Shown here in pieces: positions 44,001 through 57,990 of a stretch of 64,000 bases of DNA (positions are counted from its first letter, which is position 1; each line of letters starts with the position of its first letter). The notes under the pieces were generated by a model that had not been told where the DNA came from, made no database searches, and saw only the letters and a program-made list of their open reading frames with translations. This DNA comes from Acridotheres tristis (taxonomy: Eukaryota > Chordata > Aves > Passeriformes > Sturnidae): positions 9,777,034 to 9,841,033 of the forward strand of contig CM072888.1 in the NCBI GenBank assembly GCA_037013685.1. The letters are read 5' to 3'. Position numbers and translations under genes: made by a program.

Positions 44001-47000
44001 AAGTACAGCCAATTGCTGAATACAAATCCCAAAAAATTACTTACCTACTACATTAATCAAACCCCATTTATTTTAGAAATAATCTCAGGGAAAATGAATG
44101 CCTCACGTGTAGCCCCAGACAGATGTTCTTTTGGTGTTAGGACACTTTGTAGGTTTCTACTCAAGCAGGTAATGACATATATGACATGCTACATGTGAGT
44201 ATATTTGTGTAATCTGGTGGGTTCTTGGCTTGTTCATCTCCTTAGGACTCCTTTAGAACTTCAATCAGGAAATAATAAGTAACTCAAATCGATTTTAGTT
44301 TCCCCCGCCTTCAGTTTCTAAGCTCTTAATTTTCCTTGCAATCCTGGTAAGCCAAAAAGTCAGGCTTGGTTACCGTCTGAGCTGGGTGGAAACAGGCACC
44401 GAAAGGAAATGAAGAAATGTTTACTGTTTATTTACACATATTGGGAGGGGGAAGAAAGGAAAAAATAGCATAAATCAAGTGGCTATTGTGAAAAACTGAC
44501 AAAAATTAGGGAAGAAGTGGTAAAATGGCAGCCAGGAGAAAAGCACATGTAGAAATCATACCCTGACCTACTGCAGCAAATGCAGATACATTCCTGTGCC
44601 CTCAGCTAAGAGACAGGCATCTAACCAAGTAATCTGCCAAATCAAAAGCATCATCTCCATCCCTATTATCTTATCATTTTCATTACAACAGCTGAACCTT
44701 TCAGGCAGAACTGAAATTCTTAAATATAACTCAGGGAATCTTGGAAATTTTGATTGCAGAATCTCCTCATTCTATCCAAATGTTGTAAATTATATGGTGT
44801 CTTTGTGAAAGGATGTGAGGGGCTGCCTCCAAGGTCACTCAACAGCATCAGGGCTGATCATGAGCCCCACACACTGATGTGGAAAAAGCACAGTAACAGC
44901 ACCAAAGGGGAGGTAGACCAGGGCTGCTGGAAAGGCTAATCAGGCTAATGCCATAATACAGACTGGAATTAGACTGGCAGTGGTCGAAATCTGTGTGCTA
45001 GTATTGAGCAAGTCAGACTTGTATTTTCAGCTCTACTGTACACTCATATCATTGTATTGCTCTGGCTGGATTATGTTTAATTATTTGTTCATACAACAAT
45101 GGCTTCATTATTTCCCTGGGAGGTAAGACTGGATTGTCAGTATATATAACCACTTTTCTGTTAATTTCTTTAGGTGCTTATGCACTAAAACAACATAATA
45201 ATCATAGCTTTCCCCTGACAGTTGTTCTCCAGCTTTACACAGAAAAGGGCTGGCTGACCACCACCTACAAATCTTACAAACTGTATTTATATTTACAGTA
45301 AGCTCACATTCCATAAAAAGTAGTCATAAATACTCTGATCAGAGTAAATGCAATCATCAGCAAATGGCACCACCAGTAGAATCTAATGCAATGCATTATT
45401 ATAATCTGTCCTGCTCACTGTAACCCACAATTCATTTTATTTACTTGTGCTATTTTTTTCTTTCAGGCATAGATTTCTTTTCAGCTGAGATCAAAAGCTG
45501 GAAGAGGGAAATTAAGTGTTTCCATCTTTCATTAGAGATGTAGTAATAGAGTCTGTAGCTTCCCATTCCTTCTGTGGCTTACTTGCTGCAGGTATTGGCA
45601 GTCATTAGCCAAGGATGCAGCACCCAGCACCTGGAGCACTTGTAAAGTGTTGCTGCAGGGCTTTTCCTCCAGCAGCAGACTGTATATTAAAATAAGTTCT
45701 GCAGTTTCATTAGAGAGGTTATTGTAGGCAAAATTAAATCTACATTATACCTATTTCCACCGATATCACACCTTTGTTTACTCCATGAACATGCTTTCCA
45801 AATGTGCCTATTTATAGGCAATAAAAGTTGCTTCAGCAAGGCAATGCAGATTGCCTTATCCCAGCCCTTGGCCAACCCAGCCTAAGGATATTGCACAGCC
45901 CTTGGCTTCTTTTGGGATGATGCTGGAAATGCCATCCCCTTGGTTTCAGAACAAGAAAGCTTTGCTAAGGGCAAAGGCCTATCCTTTACAGTGTACACAT
46001 CTATCTTTCTCTTACTTTCTAATCTTACACCTAAATCTGCTTTATCTGTTAAACCCAAACTCAGCTGTATTCTCACTTCATTAAAACCATCCAGCAACGT
46101 ATCTGTAGCAATCAGGAGCTCACTTCATAGCACTGGTTTGCACTCCAAAGCGCCCTTTATGTATTCTTTTCTTCAGAAGCTTTTGCTGCTCTTCTAGATC
46201 CTTTAATGATGTGAACACTCTTTTTGGAGTCTGTCAACCAAAGGCACTTTTTGAGTGCCTGCATTCATTACCTGAGGAAAATAAGTTGTGAGTGCAACAG
46301 TGGAGCCTTCTTAAGTGAATCCCGATGTTTCTTTGACAGAATAGACTTCTTAAAAAGATAAGATCTGGTGCAGCAAATCTACGTTCTCTCCACTAATGAC
46401 TTGTTTAACATTAGTTAAGGCAGCAGTCTGGTGATCCTCACAAAAGCAGGATAGCACTGTAAATAATATGCATAATAGCACTTTCCATTAAAGTCGCAAT
46501 TATCCTCCGGGTATCAAGCACGTGCATTATTAGTCTATGCAGAGCTATCAAGCAGTAAGGAAAACAAAACTATCTCTAATGCACTCAGCTGCCTCCATCA
46601 GCATTCAGTTTTGCCTCATTTCAGAGACATTTTCTCTCACATTGATATTTGGACTCTTTAGCATAAGTAAATCCCTGTGAACATACCACACAGAATAGAA
46701 TGGAATATTCCTCTGCTTCTTCCCCTTTTTCATTTTTGTCTTTTCTATCCCCTCACACATGCTTACAGAATGTTTTATCCTACTGTTTGTCTTGGTTGTT
46801 CCAATACCAAGCTGATGCCAGATTGGGATTTTTTTTGGTTCGATTGTTTTTCCCAGGAAAAATATGTTCAAAACCTGGTCATCTTTAACTGGAATATCTA
46901 AAAAAAACTTAACTCCATTGAAAAGTTACAGGAACATTGTCCAAGACCAAGGAGAGGTGCACCTGAGGTAAAACATTAAGAATCAGCTGGGAAGCGGAAA

Positions 47001-48974
47001 AGGAAGGAAATTATTCTTTCTACAAGATTATCCAGCTGTACTTTTGATGGCATGTTAACTGGGATGCACATGAAGAGAAAATGTTTAAAGTACATATTGT
47101 TTCAGCTGAGAGGTGGTTTTCTTTCCTGTCAGTACAAATCTTCAGAGGAAAAACCAGATATTTGTGCAGGTCTGTGTAAAAAATGTGTAGGGCAGAAGGA
47201 TTTCCTCACTGTGTCAATTTATGAAGACATAGAGAAGGTGGGAGGGATAATGGGAAGAGACTCCATCCAACAGCTAGAGATGCATGTCTGATTAGATTTA
47301 TAATTCCCACTCCAAACTCAAATCTGACTCTGTTCATAAACTAATCCTTCTCCCCCATCCCTCTCTACAGGGTCGGGTCCTACAAAAATATAAAAGTCAA
47401 GGAATGGACAAGGGCGAATTATAAAAACAGTTTTCACAAAATGCCTCAGGATGACAGAGCTGAGAATGCACTGTGATCTCTGGAGATAAATTCTCTCATA
47501 CCAGCTCCCTTACTGTGCCACAGAAATGTTGTTTGCTTGGTTTTAGGTTTAAAATGAAGGCAAGAAAAGAATACTTCAATGAAACTCTACACCACTCATG
47601 GAAGGAGTTCTCTGTAAGAGCCATGCTATTTTCTTGTTTTACCAGGGGAGCCAGAAAGAATATATTGGGAATGTTGGAAATAACACAAAGAGAACTGAGA
47701 ATTTACAGTGTAAATGATAGTATTGGGCTTTGTGCATATCTCTGCACCAACTATATACTTTAGCTTTGCCCAGAGATGTACTGTGCCCAAAGGTGCAAGC
47801 CCCGATTCTGCAAATTGCAGGGAGCTGGCATCCTTGGAATCACAGAGACCCAAGTAAATGCTTATAAACTTTTAAGAAAAGAGGACAGAGAACTGACTTC
47901 CAGTCAGACTGGAAGATAGAGCCTCTAGGATCCAGGAAATTTGTGTATGCCTCTGGCCTTAGGCACTCTGAAGCTGCAATATTTAAACCAACAGAAATCT
48001 TCCACTCACTTGTCTGCCCTTCCCCTCTAGGCAATACATCCAAGCGTGGCATTAGTATTTGCCATAACTCTGTGATGAAAGAGAGATGAAAACTCCCAGG
48101 GGAGAAAAAAACCCCAACCAAACAGTTTTCCATCTTCCTGAATCCATTTCACTCTGCAGTGACAAAAAAAGCAGCTCTGCCACACAGCAGAAGGTGGAAA
48201 TAATAATAATTACTCTAATAATTACTTGCTCGTTTCTAATAAGTTATTTGTAAAATACGTGGGACTAAATATATTAAATTCTTTTTATATTCAAAGATAT
48301 TGTAAGTGAAGAGTTTTTGAATGAACTTTTACAAGGGTATGCAGTGACAGGGTTTTGGCTTTAAACTGAAAGAAGAGAGGTTTGGATTAGCATCCCAGCT
48401 CTCCATCAGTATGAATGAAATGGCCACTGCCTTTGCACATAGTCCCTCATCAACTTCATCACCAGCATGTCACAGAACCCATTTGAAGAATCCTAAATCA
48501 CTTCCAGCACTGTAGCCCTGCAGTTATAACCAATTCTTTTTGGAAAGGCTGTTTTTGAGGAAGGCATGTACAACATTGTCTTTAACAGCATTTTCCTGTA
48601 AGATGATAAGGAGGCAGTTTTGCTAATGGCTTTTTACCTACTTTTCATTACTGTTGCTAAGAAGAAAGTGCTAAAAGTAATTCCCGTGATAAGAACAGGA
48701 TGAAGAGTGGGAGGGAATGGCAGACAGAAGTCTGTTTTTCCTCATCTTCATGAATATCTGCCATTCTTTCTATATCACATTATCATCAAGAGTGCATGTA
48801 ATGTCACCACGTGGCTGAAAAGAACTTCTGTTTCTCTTCCCACAAGTTTTTTAATTCCAAATTTATACCTGATAGCTATAGCTGATGGGGAAAAAAAAAA
48901 AAAGTTTAGAACTCCTCCTTAACTCTTTTCCCATAACTAAATAGATCTCTGCAAAAATGGTTTCCTGCATCTGG
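35059..48974. other. Non-coding flank, no gene seen
   Basis: About 14 kb of AT-rich sequence without a recognisable exon, RNA gene or mobile element. Several AATAAA/ATTAAA sites cluster around 39050-39480 in sequence that could be a 3' untranslated region, but no coding exon is visible nearby. Open frames of 60-130 codons here look random. Confidence 0.5.
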
Positions 48975-49345
48975 TCTCAAACAGGCTGAAGCAGAGAAGG
49001 CTTCAGGGAGCTCTTATAACACCTTCCAGTACCTAAAGAGGCTACAAGAGAGCTGGAGAGGGATATTTAACAAGGCTATATAGTGATAGGATAAGGGGGA
49101 ATGGCTTCCAACTGATAGAGAGTAGGTTTAGATGAGATATTAGGAACAAATTATTCACTGTGATGGTTGTGAGACAATGGAACAGGTTGTTCAGAGAGGC
49201 TACAGATGTCTCATCCCTGGCAGTGATCAAGGCAAACACCAAAGGCTTAGAGCATCTGGTTGCTAGTAAAAGGCATCCCTGCCCATAACAGGGAGGGCTG
49301 GAATGAGATGAGCTTTAAGGTCCCTTCCAACCAAAACTAAAGGCT
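48975..49345 (+). mobile_element. CR1 retroposon fragment
   Basis: About 370 bp of CR1 3' region in sense, including 'tacctaaagaggctacaagagagctgg'-type wording, 'tgataggataagggggaatgg', 'caatggaacaggttgttcagagaggct', 'gatgagctttaaggtcccttccaacc' and then loss of the terminal repeat. It is degraded, with no coding part. Confidence 0.85.
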
Positions 49346-52300
49346 TTGCTTGTCCATTTCTATCAAATAATACTAAGCAATGGGAACATGCCAGAGGTGA
49401 AAAGAAGAAATAGAACAAAGGGCTAAAAGGAGCCTTCTCTACTGAAAAAGAAACCTTACATTTCAGGGAACAATACAGCATCCACTCTGCAGGATGCATT
49501 ATAAACCGCGGATTTATCATCAAGTTCTCTTACAAGAATCCCTAGGCAACAAACAATTTAAGGCACAAAATTCTCTCAAAAGCCTTTGCTGCCATCTCAT
49601 GGCATATTTGGAGAAAGCCAGCCCAGCTCTGGCTTTGAGGAATGCCAGCTTCATCAGGCATTCACAGCACCTTCCTAATGCAGGGACTGCCCCAATGTCC
49701 TTCAGGAGCAGAGCTGGGAGCACCATGCAGCTGCTGCAAGGTGATTAACCACCTTCATTAATGAGTTCATTAATACATTCGGATTGTGGGGAGCATGACT
49801 GAAACCAGGCACCCTGAATGACCAAGTCAATGCTCAAATAAAGGAAATGGAGGTGGCTAGAACACAAGGCAACGTTGTGCTTACAGCCACTTTCTTCCCA
49901 TTTCCAAGCTCTGAAATGAATGACCTAAACGAACATGGGAAAAAATTGCCATCACACATAGACATATCTACAGAAACAAGAAATTATGACATTCAAACTA
50001 TTAAACACTCCAAAAACCAAAATAAAAATCACTAGAAGGAAAAGTTACTCAAAAATCAGCTGTCAACTTGTATCCAGGATTTATGTACAATACACTGTTC
50101 TTCCCTTGCCTGCCACTCTGGCATTCATTAGTGTGTAATTAAGATGTTTCTGTAAGGTGCTGACCCATGGCTTCTCCAAAGGACCTCAAAGCATTTCTCA
50201 CACCTTCTGTTATTCTTGGACAGCAGGCACCTTGTCAGCACAGCAGACAACCCAGATTTCCATTCATATTGCAACATTTTAGTCCCTAAGTCAGTCTAGA
50301 AGCTGTGACTTAATGTGCAGGTGAATTAAGAGGATTTCTCCTTTACATATACACACCTTGCTGAAAACTCAGCCCTCATAAAGAGTTCTACAATAGAAGC
50401 TGGTTTTGTACACATTTTCATGTGAACACTCACACCTCAATGTGACACTCTTGTACCTGCTGCCCACCTGCCCTGTGGCACTGACCACAACTTCAGCAAC
50501 CTCCTGGTAAAACCCTACCTACCAATCTCCCAGGCAAAAGGTTTCTGCTACTAGAACGCATTAGAAACAAATTTCCCTGAGAAAAAGCCATCTGTAGAGT
50601 TTTTCCACTCAGCTTGCTTTACTTGAAGCTGAGACTTGCTATTTTAGTAGTTCCTTCAAGGCTCAATGTATTTTGATAAAGGACACCAGTGGCTGCAAAT
50701 CCTTTCATCAGAGGCATTGACTATTTAATTTTACAGTTGTGCCTCTTTTCCACAAGGAATACAGAGAATTCATTAGTAATCATACATCAGAGAAGGTGTC
50801 CACCTGTTCTCCTTTGGCAATTGTATAATTCCACAATCATTTCTTATCAAATAAACTTTTCCCTTTAACTTCCACAGAGTAATTGCCTATGGCTTTTCTT
50901 CCATTTATCTTGCATAAAGAGAGGGAAAGACTAAAAATCACAGTTATGTGGAGGGTTGCTCTGGTTTCCTTTAAACAGCAAGACTCAAGATACGTGCAGA
51001 GAGAAATGTAATTGTAGTCCTGAAATCATGGAAAATAAAACTCCAGGAAAAAGTATTCCAGTGGGCAAGTGACAACCACCTGTTACAGGAGGGAGAAGTT
51101 GGACATTCCAGGTGTCATTGTTCTCTCCATATATATATATATTGCTCCTTCTCTCAGTTTTAAAATCCTGTTTGCCATTTTGTTATTAGTCCCCACACAG
51201 TAAAAAACATGCTGCAAATTCTGGCAGAATGAACTACTGAAAGGGTTATTCATCCCTCTGTGAGATTGCTCTGTGCAATGAGAGCTACACGTTCTGCATT
51301 CTGTGACTAAGATACAGTCCCCTGTGTTTTCCCTGTTCAATCAAGTGTGCAAAGAACTGTCACAATAGTTCTTGATGCCAAGGAAATAAAATTTAGGGTA
51401 GAATGGAAAACCTGAGTTGTATTTTAATGGCACTGTGTTTGCACCTGGGTTTTTTTCTACTCTTTGTATTTTATTCTTTTTTTAATCTTTATTGACAATT
51501 CATTAAAACCTCATCTTCCCTCTCAACAGAAGAAGAAAAGCGAGTTGTTATTGTAACTGTCTAGATAATTGTTACTGAATTGTCAAACTCTTAGAAGTGG
51601 CTATATATCTTTCATGTCAGACCACTGGGACTGATACAAAAACATTTCCAGGCTTCTGCAGGGTTTCATGGTTTGTTTTTTTCGTTCCTCACATTTAGAC
51701 AAAGACAATAAAAGAACAAATAAGTCAAAATGATAAATTATGACAGGAAAAAAATCAACATTTGAATCACTTGATGCAAGACAGACCATGGGGCTGGAGG
51801 AAAGATCAGAGCAGCTTCAAGCAAGAACTGAAAGTTATTTAAAAGTGATAGAAACCCTCTAGGATCTGCAACCCCATCATCGTTTCTGTTTAGAAAATCA
51901 GTTATCAGAAACTCCAATTAGCCTTAATCAAATTCTGCCCTAGCAATACCTAGAATTTTAATTGACTGGGAAGGTGATCATAAATCGCTGTTCAAAATAG
52001 AGCTGGGCCATGAACAATCCCCAGCAGAGCCCAGCAAAGTGCCACAGAGAGGGACCTGCTTATTCTGCAGGCAAGGCTGCCTCTAGACCATAAAAAAAAC
52101 ATTCAGAAGGGAAAATCCCAATGGAAAAAGCCAGTCCAGCCAGTTTATTGCAGGGTGTTTAGCTTCTGCTTTAAACACATTGACACCCTTGCTACTCCCA
52201 TGCTGGGCTCTGTTATGCACACGTTTGTCTCTCACTCTGCTTGCTCTCTTCCAGGTCAGGTTACTTTCAATGATATTCAGCTGTTCTGGAGATGTGAGCT

Positions 52301-53702
52301 TTGCAAATAAAACTCTGCAAGGTCACTGCACTCATGGTATTGAGCTGCAATGGTTTTCACATGTTTAATTCCTTGTCAAAACCTGCCCAGTCTCAGATTT
52401 AGACAGGAATGACTGAGTAAAAGTTGTGAATTGGGATGATTTTGCTGACTCTGTGAAACTGCTAGTAAAGGAAGCAGGGCAGCTGAGTGACAGAGCTGGA
52501 AAACATATTTCTGGAAAACATATTTCAGGGAAGCTAAACTTGCAAGTAGCTGTACCAATCAAAGAGGCCAGCAAAGAATATAAACAAGATTGAGATAAAA
52601 TTAAGATGTTTAAATAGACCAAGGGAACTAGACCCAAAGAAAATCAGGCATCAGACCTAAATCCATTTTCAGGATCAAAAATGTCCAAAGAGGAGACAGA
52701 AGGAACCTAATTCCAGTTATCTCATGTAGAGAGAAGATGATCCATCACACAGCTTTGACTCAGGGCTCAGAGAGAGATAGAAGTAAAATGCCAACAGTGT
52801 GCAGAAAGATAATTTCCAGACCAAAATAAAAGGCACTGCAAGGATGAGCCCAAGGCTGAGCTCATTCATGGCATACATGTGGTACAGAGGCATCAAGACT
52901 CATTAAGGCTCATCTCAGAAAAAAGCAGAACTGCTACAACAACCAGTGAGCAGGAGACAGGAATAATTTTCAAGTCCTCCATATAATTTCTTCGCAACAG
53001 AGAGTTTTTCCTTAAAGAACTGGGACTTTGTAAACTCCTGGCAGTGATGCCTCCACATGTCTCACAAATGATGGCACTGTCATCACATACCATCATTTAT
53101 CATTTATTTCATTTTATTAAATATTTATTTATTATTTATTAAATAAATAGGAAAACTGAGGCAAGGAATGATTTGTCCTGTGCCACCTCCCAGGTAAGTA
53201 ACCAAGCTGAATTCAGACCCAAGAGATGCCTGAGAGCAGTGTAGCCAGGATCCACACAACTTCCCAGACACCAAGGAGATGCTTTGTGGTAGATAATGAA
53301 CCTCAAAAGTCCACACCACACTTCAATTTTCCCTTTCCAAAAAGAGCAAGGAAGACTCAAAATGGCCATACAAGTGAAAGCTCCCTCTCTTCAAAAGATT
53401 GAATTTTAGAGCAAGGAATTTGGCCATAATAAGATGTTTAGGTCAAGACTGCATGTAACAGAGCCAGGAATATTGGTTTGGGGAGCAAATTAATAACCTG
53501 TCTCTGAGGTGACACTATAAAACAGGGAATTACAGTGAAAGATCTGGAAATGATCAAATTATCCACAGACAACAGCTAGAGGATGCTCCAGAGTGAGAGT
53601 TTGGAAAGTGACTGTCAGTAGAAGTTGAAAGTGACACTCACAGCAGATTGTTTGATGTTACATCGAGCTCCTGGACCCTGAGCATCAGTAGTTCCCCTAT
53701 AT
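49346..53702. other. Non-coding flank, no gene seen
   Basis: I see no gene. A short AT-only stretch of TTTATT/ATTAAA repeats lies at about 53092-53150. A local duplication of 'tttctggaaaacatatttc' sits near 52498-52530. Confidence 0.5.
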
Positions 53703-53938
53703 AATATATAGATATAGATGATATAGATATAGAAATAGATATATATTAGATATGTATAGAGAGAGATATAGATAGATAGATAGGTCGATAGATAGATAGA
53801 TAGATAGATAAATAGATAGATGATGTATAGATATAGATATAGATATAGATATAGATATAGATATAGATATAGATATAGATATAGATATAGATATAGATAT
53901 AGATATAGATATAGATATAGATATAGATAGATATAGAG
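53703..53938. repeat. (ATAGAT)n / (GATA)n microsatellite
   Basis: About 235 bp: first mixed ATAGAT and TAGATA variants, then (GATA)n, then about 110 bp of near-pure ATAGAT. It is the same motif as the array at 1638-1857. Minus-strand Tyr/Leu and Ile/Tyr frames through it are artefacts. Confidence 0.95.
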
Positions 53939-56900
53939 GAGACCAGGCAACACAAGTGTGGCAGGAGGGAGGGCAGCAGTACAGCAGTGCAGCCTGTGAG
54001 ATTTAAGTGATTTTTTTCTTACTGGTCTGCAAAGGCAAAGGCAAAGTAATTTTCTGGTTGTTTTTTTTCTGTGCTCAAGGATGTCCTCGAGCCTCTTTCA
54101 AACCTGCCAATTTCTTCCCAGGTTTTCGAAGAGTTTTTTTACATAACCTGTTTCTCTTAGAAGGCTTTATGGAAAAGTGGCAGAGGGGAAGGATCTGAGC
54201 TACTCTTACTGAAAACCTAGTCGCTGTTACTAAGACCATGAAGCATTTGTTGGGTGTTTTGTGTGTTTTTCTCACCCCTTCCCTAAATCCCAAATACAAG
54301 GACAAGAGCTGTTTCTGCATATGTCAGCTGCTTCTTTAAGAAATGAAACATTTCTCTTTCCTCAAGGGAAAATAGCAAATAGTGGCCTTCATACCCAGGT
54401 GTTTCTGATTTTACAAAGACAAGAGGCCATTTGCAAGCTTTCCTCATGTATCACAAGAGATCCATAAAAGACGGTCTGTTTTCTCCTCCTCTTGAGTATC
54501 TCTCAGCCCTCAAAGCCATTTATGTGCAGGACAAGCCAAGGCACACAGAAACAAGTCTAACCCACCACACATTAAAGGACACCATGGAAGCACAGGGCCA
54601 TTGGGCAAGTGATCTGGGAAAAATCCCTGACAAGATACAGGTGCTGTCCCAAGTACAGGAGGGAAGGGCACAGGTTCAAAAGCACCTGCCAGCTCCACTT
54701 TCTCTTCCCATGCCACTGCCCTGCTGGCATTCAGAGCCCTCCTTCTCTGGGCAGCACTGTACTGTAAAATATCCAGATCCAAGCCCAGCCAGCCTTCAAA
54801 TATTATTATATGGCTGCATTTTATACAGTATCTTTGATAAAGCAAGTTATTATTTTTATGGCGATTCACTCATGAGCAATGGGCTGATTTTCCCATTTGA
54901 TGGTAACAGCCATAAATTGACAACACAGATATATCAATTGCACCCAAATATAGACCTCTAGAGGTTTTGTTGTAGTTTTCCTCAGCATACCAAGCATGTC
55001 TCTTTTAAAATTATATCTAGCTTGTTTGATGTCATGGATGGTCTATTTCTCCAGCAGCAAAATATGCACTCTGTCATCAGATTCTGAGTTGAAATCAATC
55101 CAGAAGTACAATGTCAGTGCAATAATGACACACTTTAGAGGAATAAATCATTGCTTACTCACCACAAGAGTGGCTCATGCTGCAACAATTTGGAACACAT
55201 CTCCCAATAATCAGCAGCGTGGCTCCCCTCCCTTCCTACACGGGACTGTGCATGATCTCTATGTATGCTCCCTTTTAAGTGCCCATGGATATTTGTTGCT
55301 CATCTACAAGGGCTGCATAATGGAGGCAATACATCTTCAGTGAAGAAAAATGAAAGTCAGAATGAGAAGACTAAACCAATTCATCACTTAATGCAAAGCG
55401 TTACTTTGCTGCAAGCAGAGCACTGCAAACCAGAGGATTGATTACAAACAGGATGACACCTCCGTATGGACTGTCTGCTGCATTATTATAAATAAATACC
55501 CATTCATTTTGGAGCCTGTATTGCTGCAGAGAATAGATTATATCTCAGGTACAGAGTAAATATCCCATTGAGAACAGTGTCTCTTCCCAGCCAGCAAATG
55601 AGTTTTTTCTCACATAATACGGTTTTGTAAATAAGATAAGGAAACAGAGAAATACCAAGAGATGGGGAGATTTGCAAAATGTTCAGCTGACAGCTGTTTC
55701 CATGAAGGACATGCTAAAAATTCAGTGAGTTGATGTTAGAGGGCAGTCGAGGCAGGGGACACAGTTACAAAAGGCTTGTCCTTGCTCCTGAAAGGGAGAA
55801 AGCCCTAAAAGTTTTCCCAAGTCCTCCAGATGTCACTGAGACCAAAGCAAACCTTTCTGGTTTCAGTAATTTAGTGATTTATGATGACCATCTCTACTCA
55901 GGCAAGCTGCAGCATTAAAAATAAAAAAAAAAAAGTCAAACCACAGCAGTTTAAAAGGCTGAAGAGTGCAAAATGAACATACTGGGAGAAATTTGGCTTG
56001 TCTTTATCTCCTTCCCACTCTCTGCTTGTGGATTAATATCTCCAGGTACTAGAACCCCCTGCTTCCCTCAACAACCTCCTAGACAAGAGATCATGCTCAA
56101 ATATCAAATATTGGATCATGATGTGGCAAGCACAACAACAGCAGGTGAAAGGAGCCCTGTGTTATTATCAACTCCACCCTCTGTGCCTGTGCTTAGGGCT
56201 ACTCCTGCAGCCCCCAGGTTCAGCAGTTCCCTGCTTATGTACTTTCACAGCAAAAGAAATATCCTTTTTCCTCCTCCATGCTACTCAGCCTCCAGTGGTT
56301 TGGACTCAGGCTTATTTGTTGAATGCTCTGCTAGCCTAACACAGACGTTGACAGCTCCTGAAAGTTCATTGAGAAGGGGAAAAGATAAAAGCATCTTTAA
56401 TCAGACTTCCACACATGCAGGAAGGGGTGACACCCATGCTGGGCCATCCCTACCCACAGATATAGGCTGGGGGAAAATATCACTTCCATGATTTACAGTG
56501 GATCAGCACTACTGGAAGTGTTGCATAAAATGATGGTGCTAGCACCTGCTCACCTTCCAGGCAATCTGCTGCCAGGGAGTTTGGTGGACAAGGGACATGC
56601 TCCTCTGAAAAAACTAAAGCTTCTAACATTAATTCTGGTTAGAGGGACTGGAAACTCAATGTTTCATCACATTTTGGCTATGTGAGTCCAGATGATGGAC
56701 TCTAGATCCACATCGGTGGATATGCAATAAATAAAATATATTTGCCATAACTGGTCGAGATGTAGGGCTGGAGCTTTCCCTCCTTTTTCTTTTCATTCAG
56801 TGGATTGCCATATCTATGGAAGAAGCATAAAGAAGTGGCACACACATCTATGGGACCCAGCTCAGAAAAGATCCTCACCTAGATCCAACATTTTGCACTT

Positions 56901-57867
56901 CTGTTGGTGCCCACACCTTCCATCCTTCCTTCTCCAAACTGAGCAAGTAAACACCTTGGATTTTTTGGGATATGTCAAAAACAGAACCATCCTCAACCTG
57001 CCTACACTCTCTAGAAAACAAAAAAGGATCATCCCATTTCACAGACAAGGAAGCTGAAAAAGCAACCATGTTTTATCAAGGCTTTCTTCAGATAGAACTG
57101 AAGAATTGTGGAAAATTGAGGAAATCATCCAGATTTGCAGCTGCTGGGGCCTCTGCCTTGCTATGATTTCCTCACATATGTGGAAAAAGAGCTCTGAAAA
57201 GCAACAGTATAGTTTGCTAATGTTGGTAGCAGAATAAAAAGTAGAAACAAAGGCAGCATTTTTCTTTCCCTCTCCTTTTTTACATTTTGCTTCACTTCAC
57301 CAGCAGGGGAAAAGACTTCCCTATGCAGGCACAGAAAAAGTGAAGATAATCAAGCAATTTTCCATCTCCAATCAAAATGGCCACTTCCCCTTTGATTAGA
57401 AATTTCAAATGAAATTACTATTGTTCCATTTCCCTTGAATGCATTACAAAAAAAGGCAATTGCCATTTTTTGGTTGCATCTGCAGCCACCTTCTTTCCCC
57501 ACGTATTATTTTCACTCCAGGTCTTTCCAGACATCATTCACAATTAAATTATATTTAGCTGACACAGAGCTGATCTTTCCATTTCTCTTTGGGTTTAGCA
57601 GAGCCCTACAGACCATGGTGTGGAAAGTTCCCCTCGTGGTTCCATCACGCCAGTGGAAGTGGAATGGGAAAATTGTGCTAAGTAGCTGCTACAAGAACAG
57701 GGACAAATTGTAGTAAAACACAACGTGAGTGCTTTGTGTCCCTACATGCAGTTCAGAAAGAGACACGAAATTTGCATCAGATAAAGGATTTTCCCTGCAT
57801 CCTAGTAAACAAAAATATAAAGGACAACATAGCTCCTGGCTAAATCTGCCAATGTCACACTGAGGGT
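53939..57867. other. Non-coding flank, no gene seen
   Basis: Two longer plus-strand frames (54431-54961, 176 codons; 55973-56491, 172 codons) have no recognisable domain and no promoter or splice context. I do not call them genes. Confidence 0.5.
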
Positions 57868-57990
57868 TGTGGTACCTGTCCCCTACCCCAGGTTGGATGG
57901 TGCTTTGAGCAACCTGGTCTAGCAGAAGGTGCTGGAATTAGATGATCTTTAATGTTCCTTCCAAGCCAAACAATGCAGTGATTCTCTGAT
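57868..57990 (+). mobile_element. CR1 retroposon, short 3' end
   Basis: About 120 bp with 'ggttggatggtgctttgagcaacctggtctag', 'aattagatgatctttaatg', 'ttccttccaagcc' and a terminal 'cagtgattctctgat'-type tail. It matches the CR1 3' end in sense. Confidence 0.85.

Noticed and set aside
53615..53955. Minus-strand Tyr/Leu and Ile/Tyr repeat frames
   Set aside because: Translation of the ATAGAT/GATA microsatellite.
54431..54961. 176-codon plus-strand frame
   Set aside because: No family resemblance and no gene structure.
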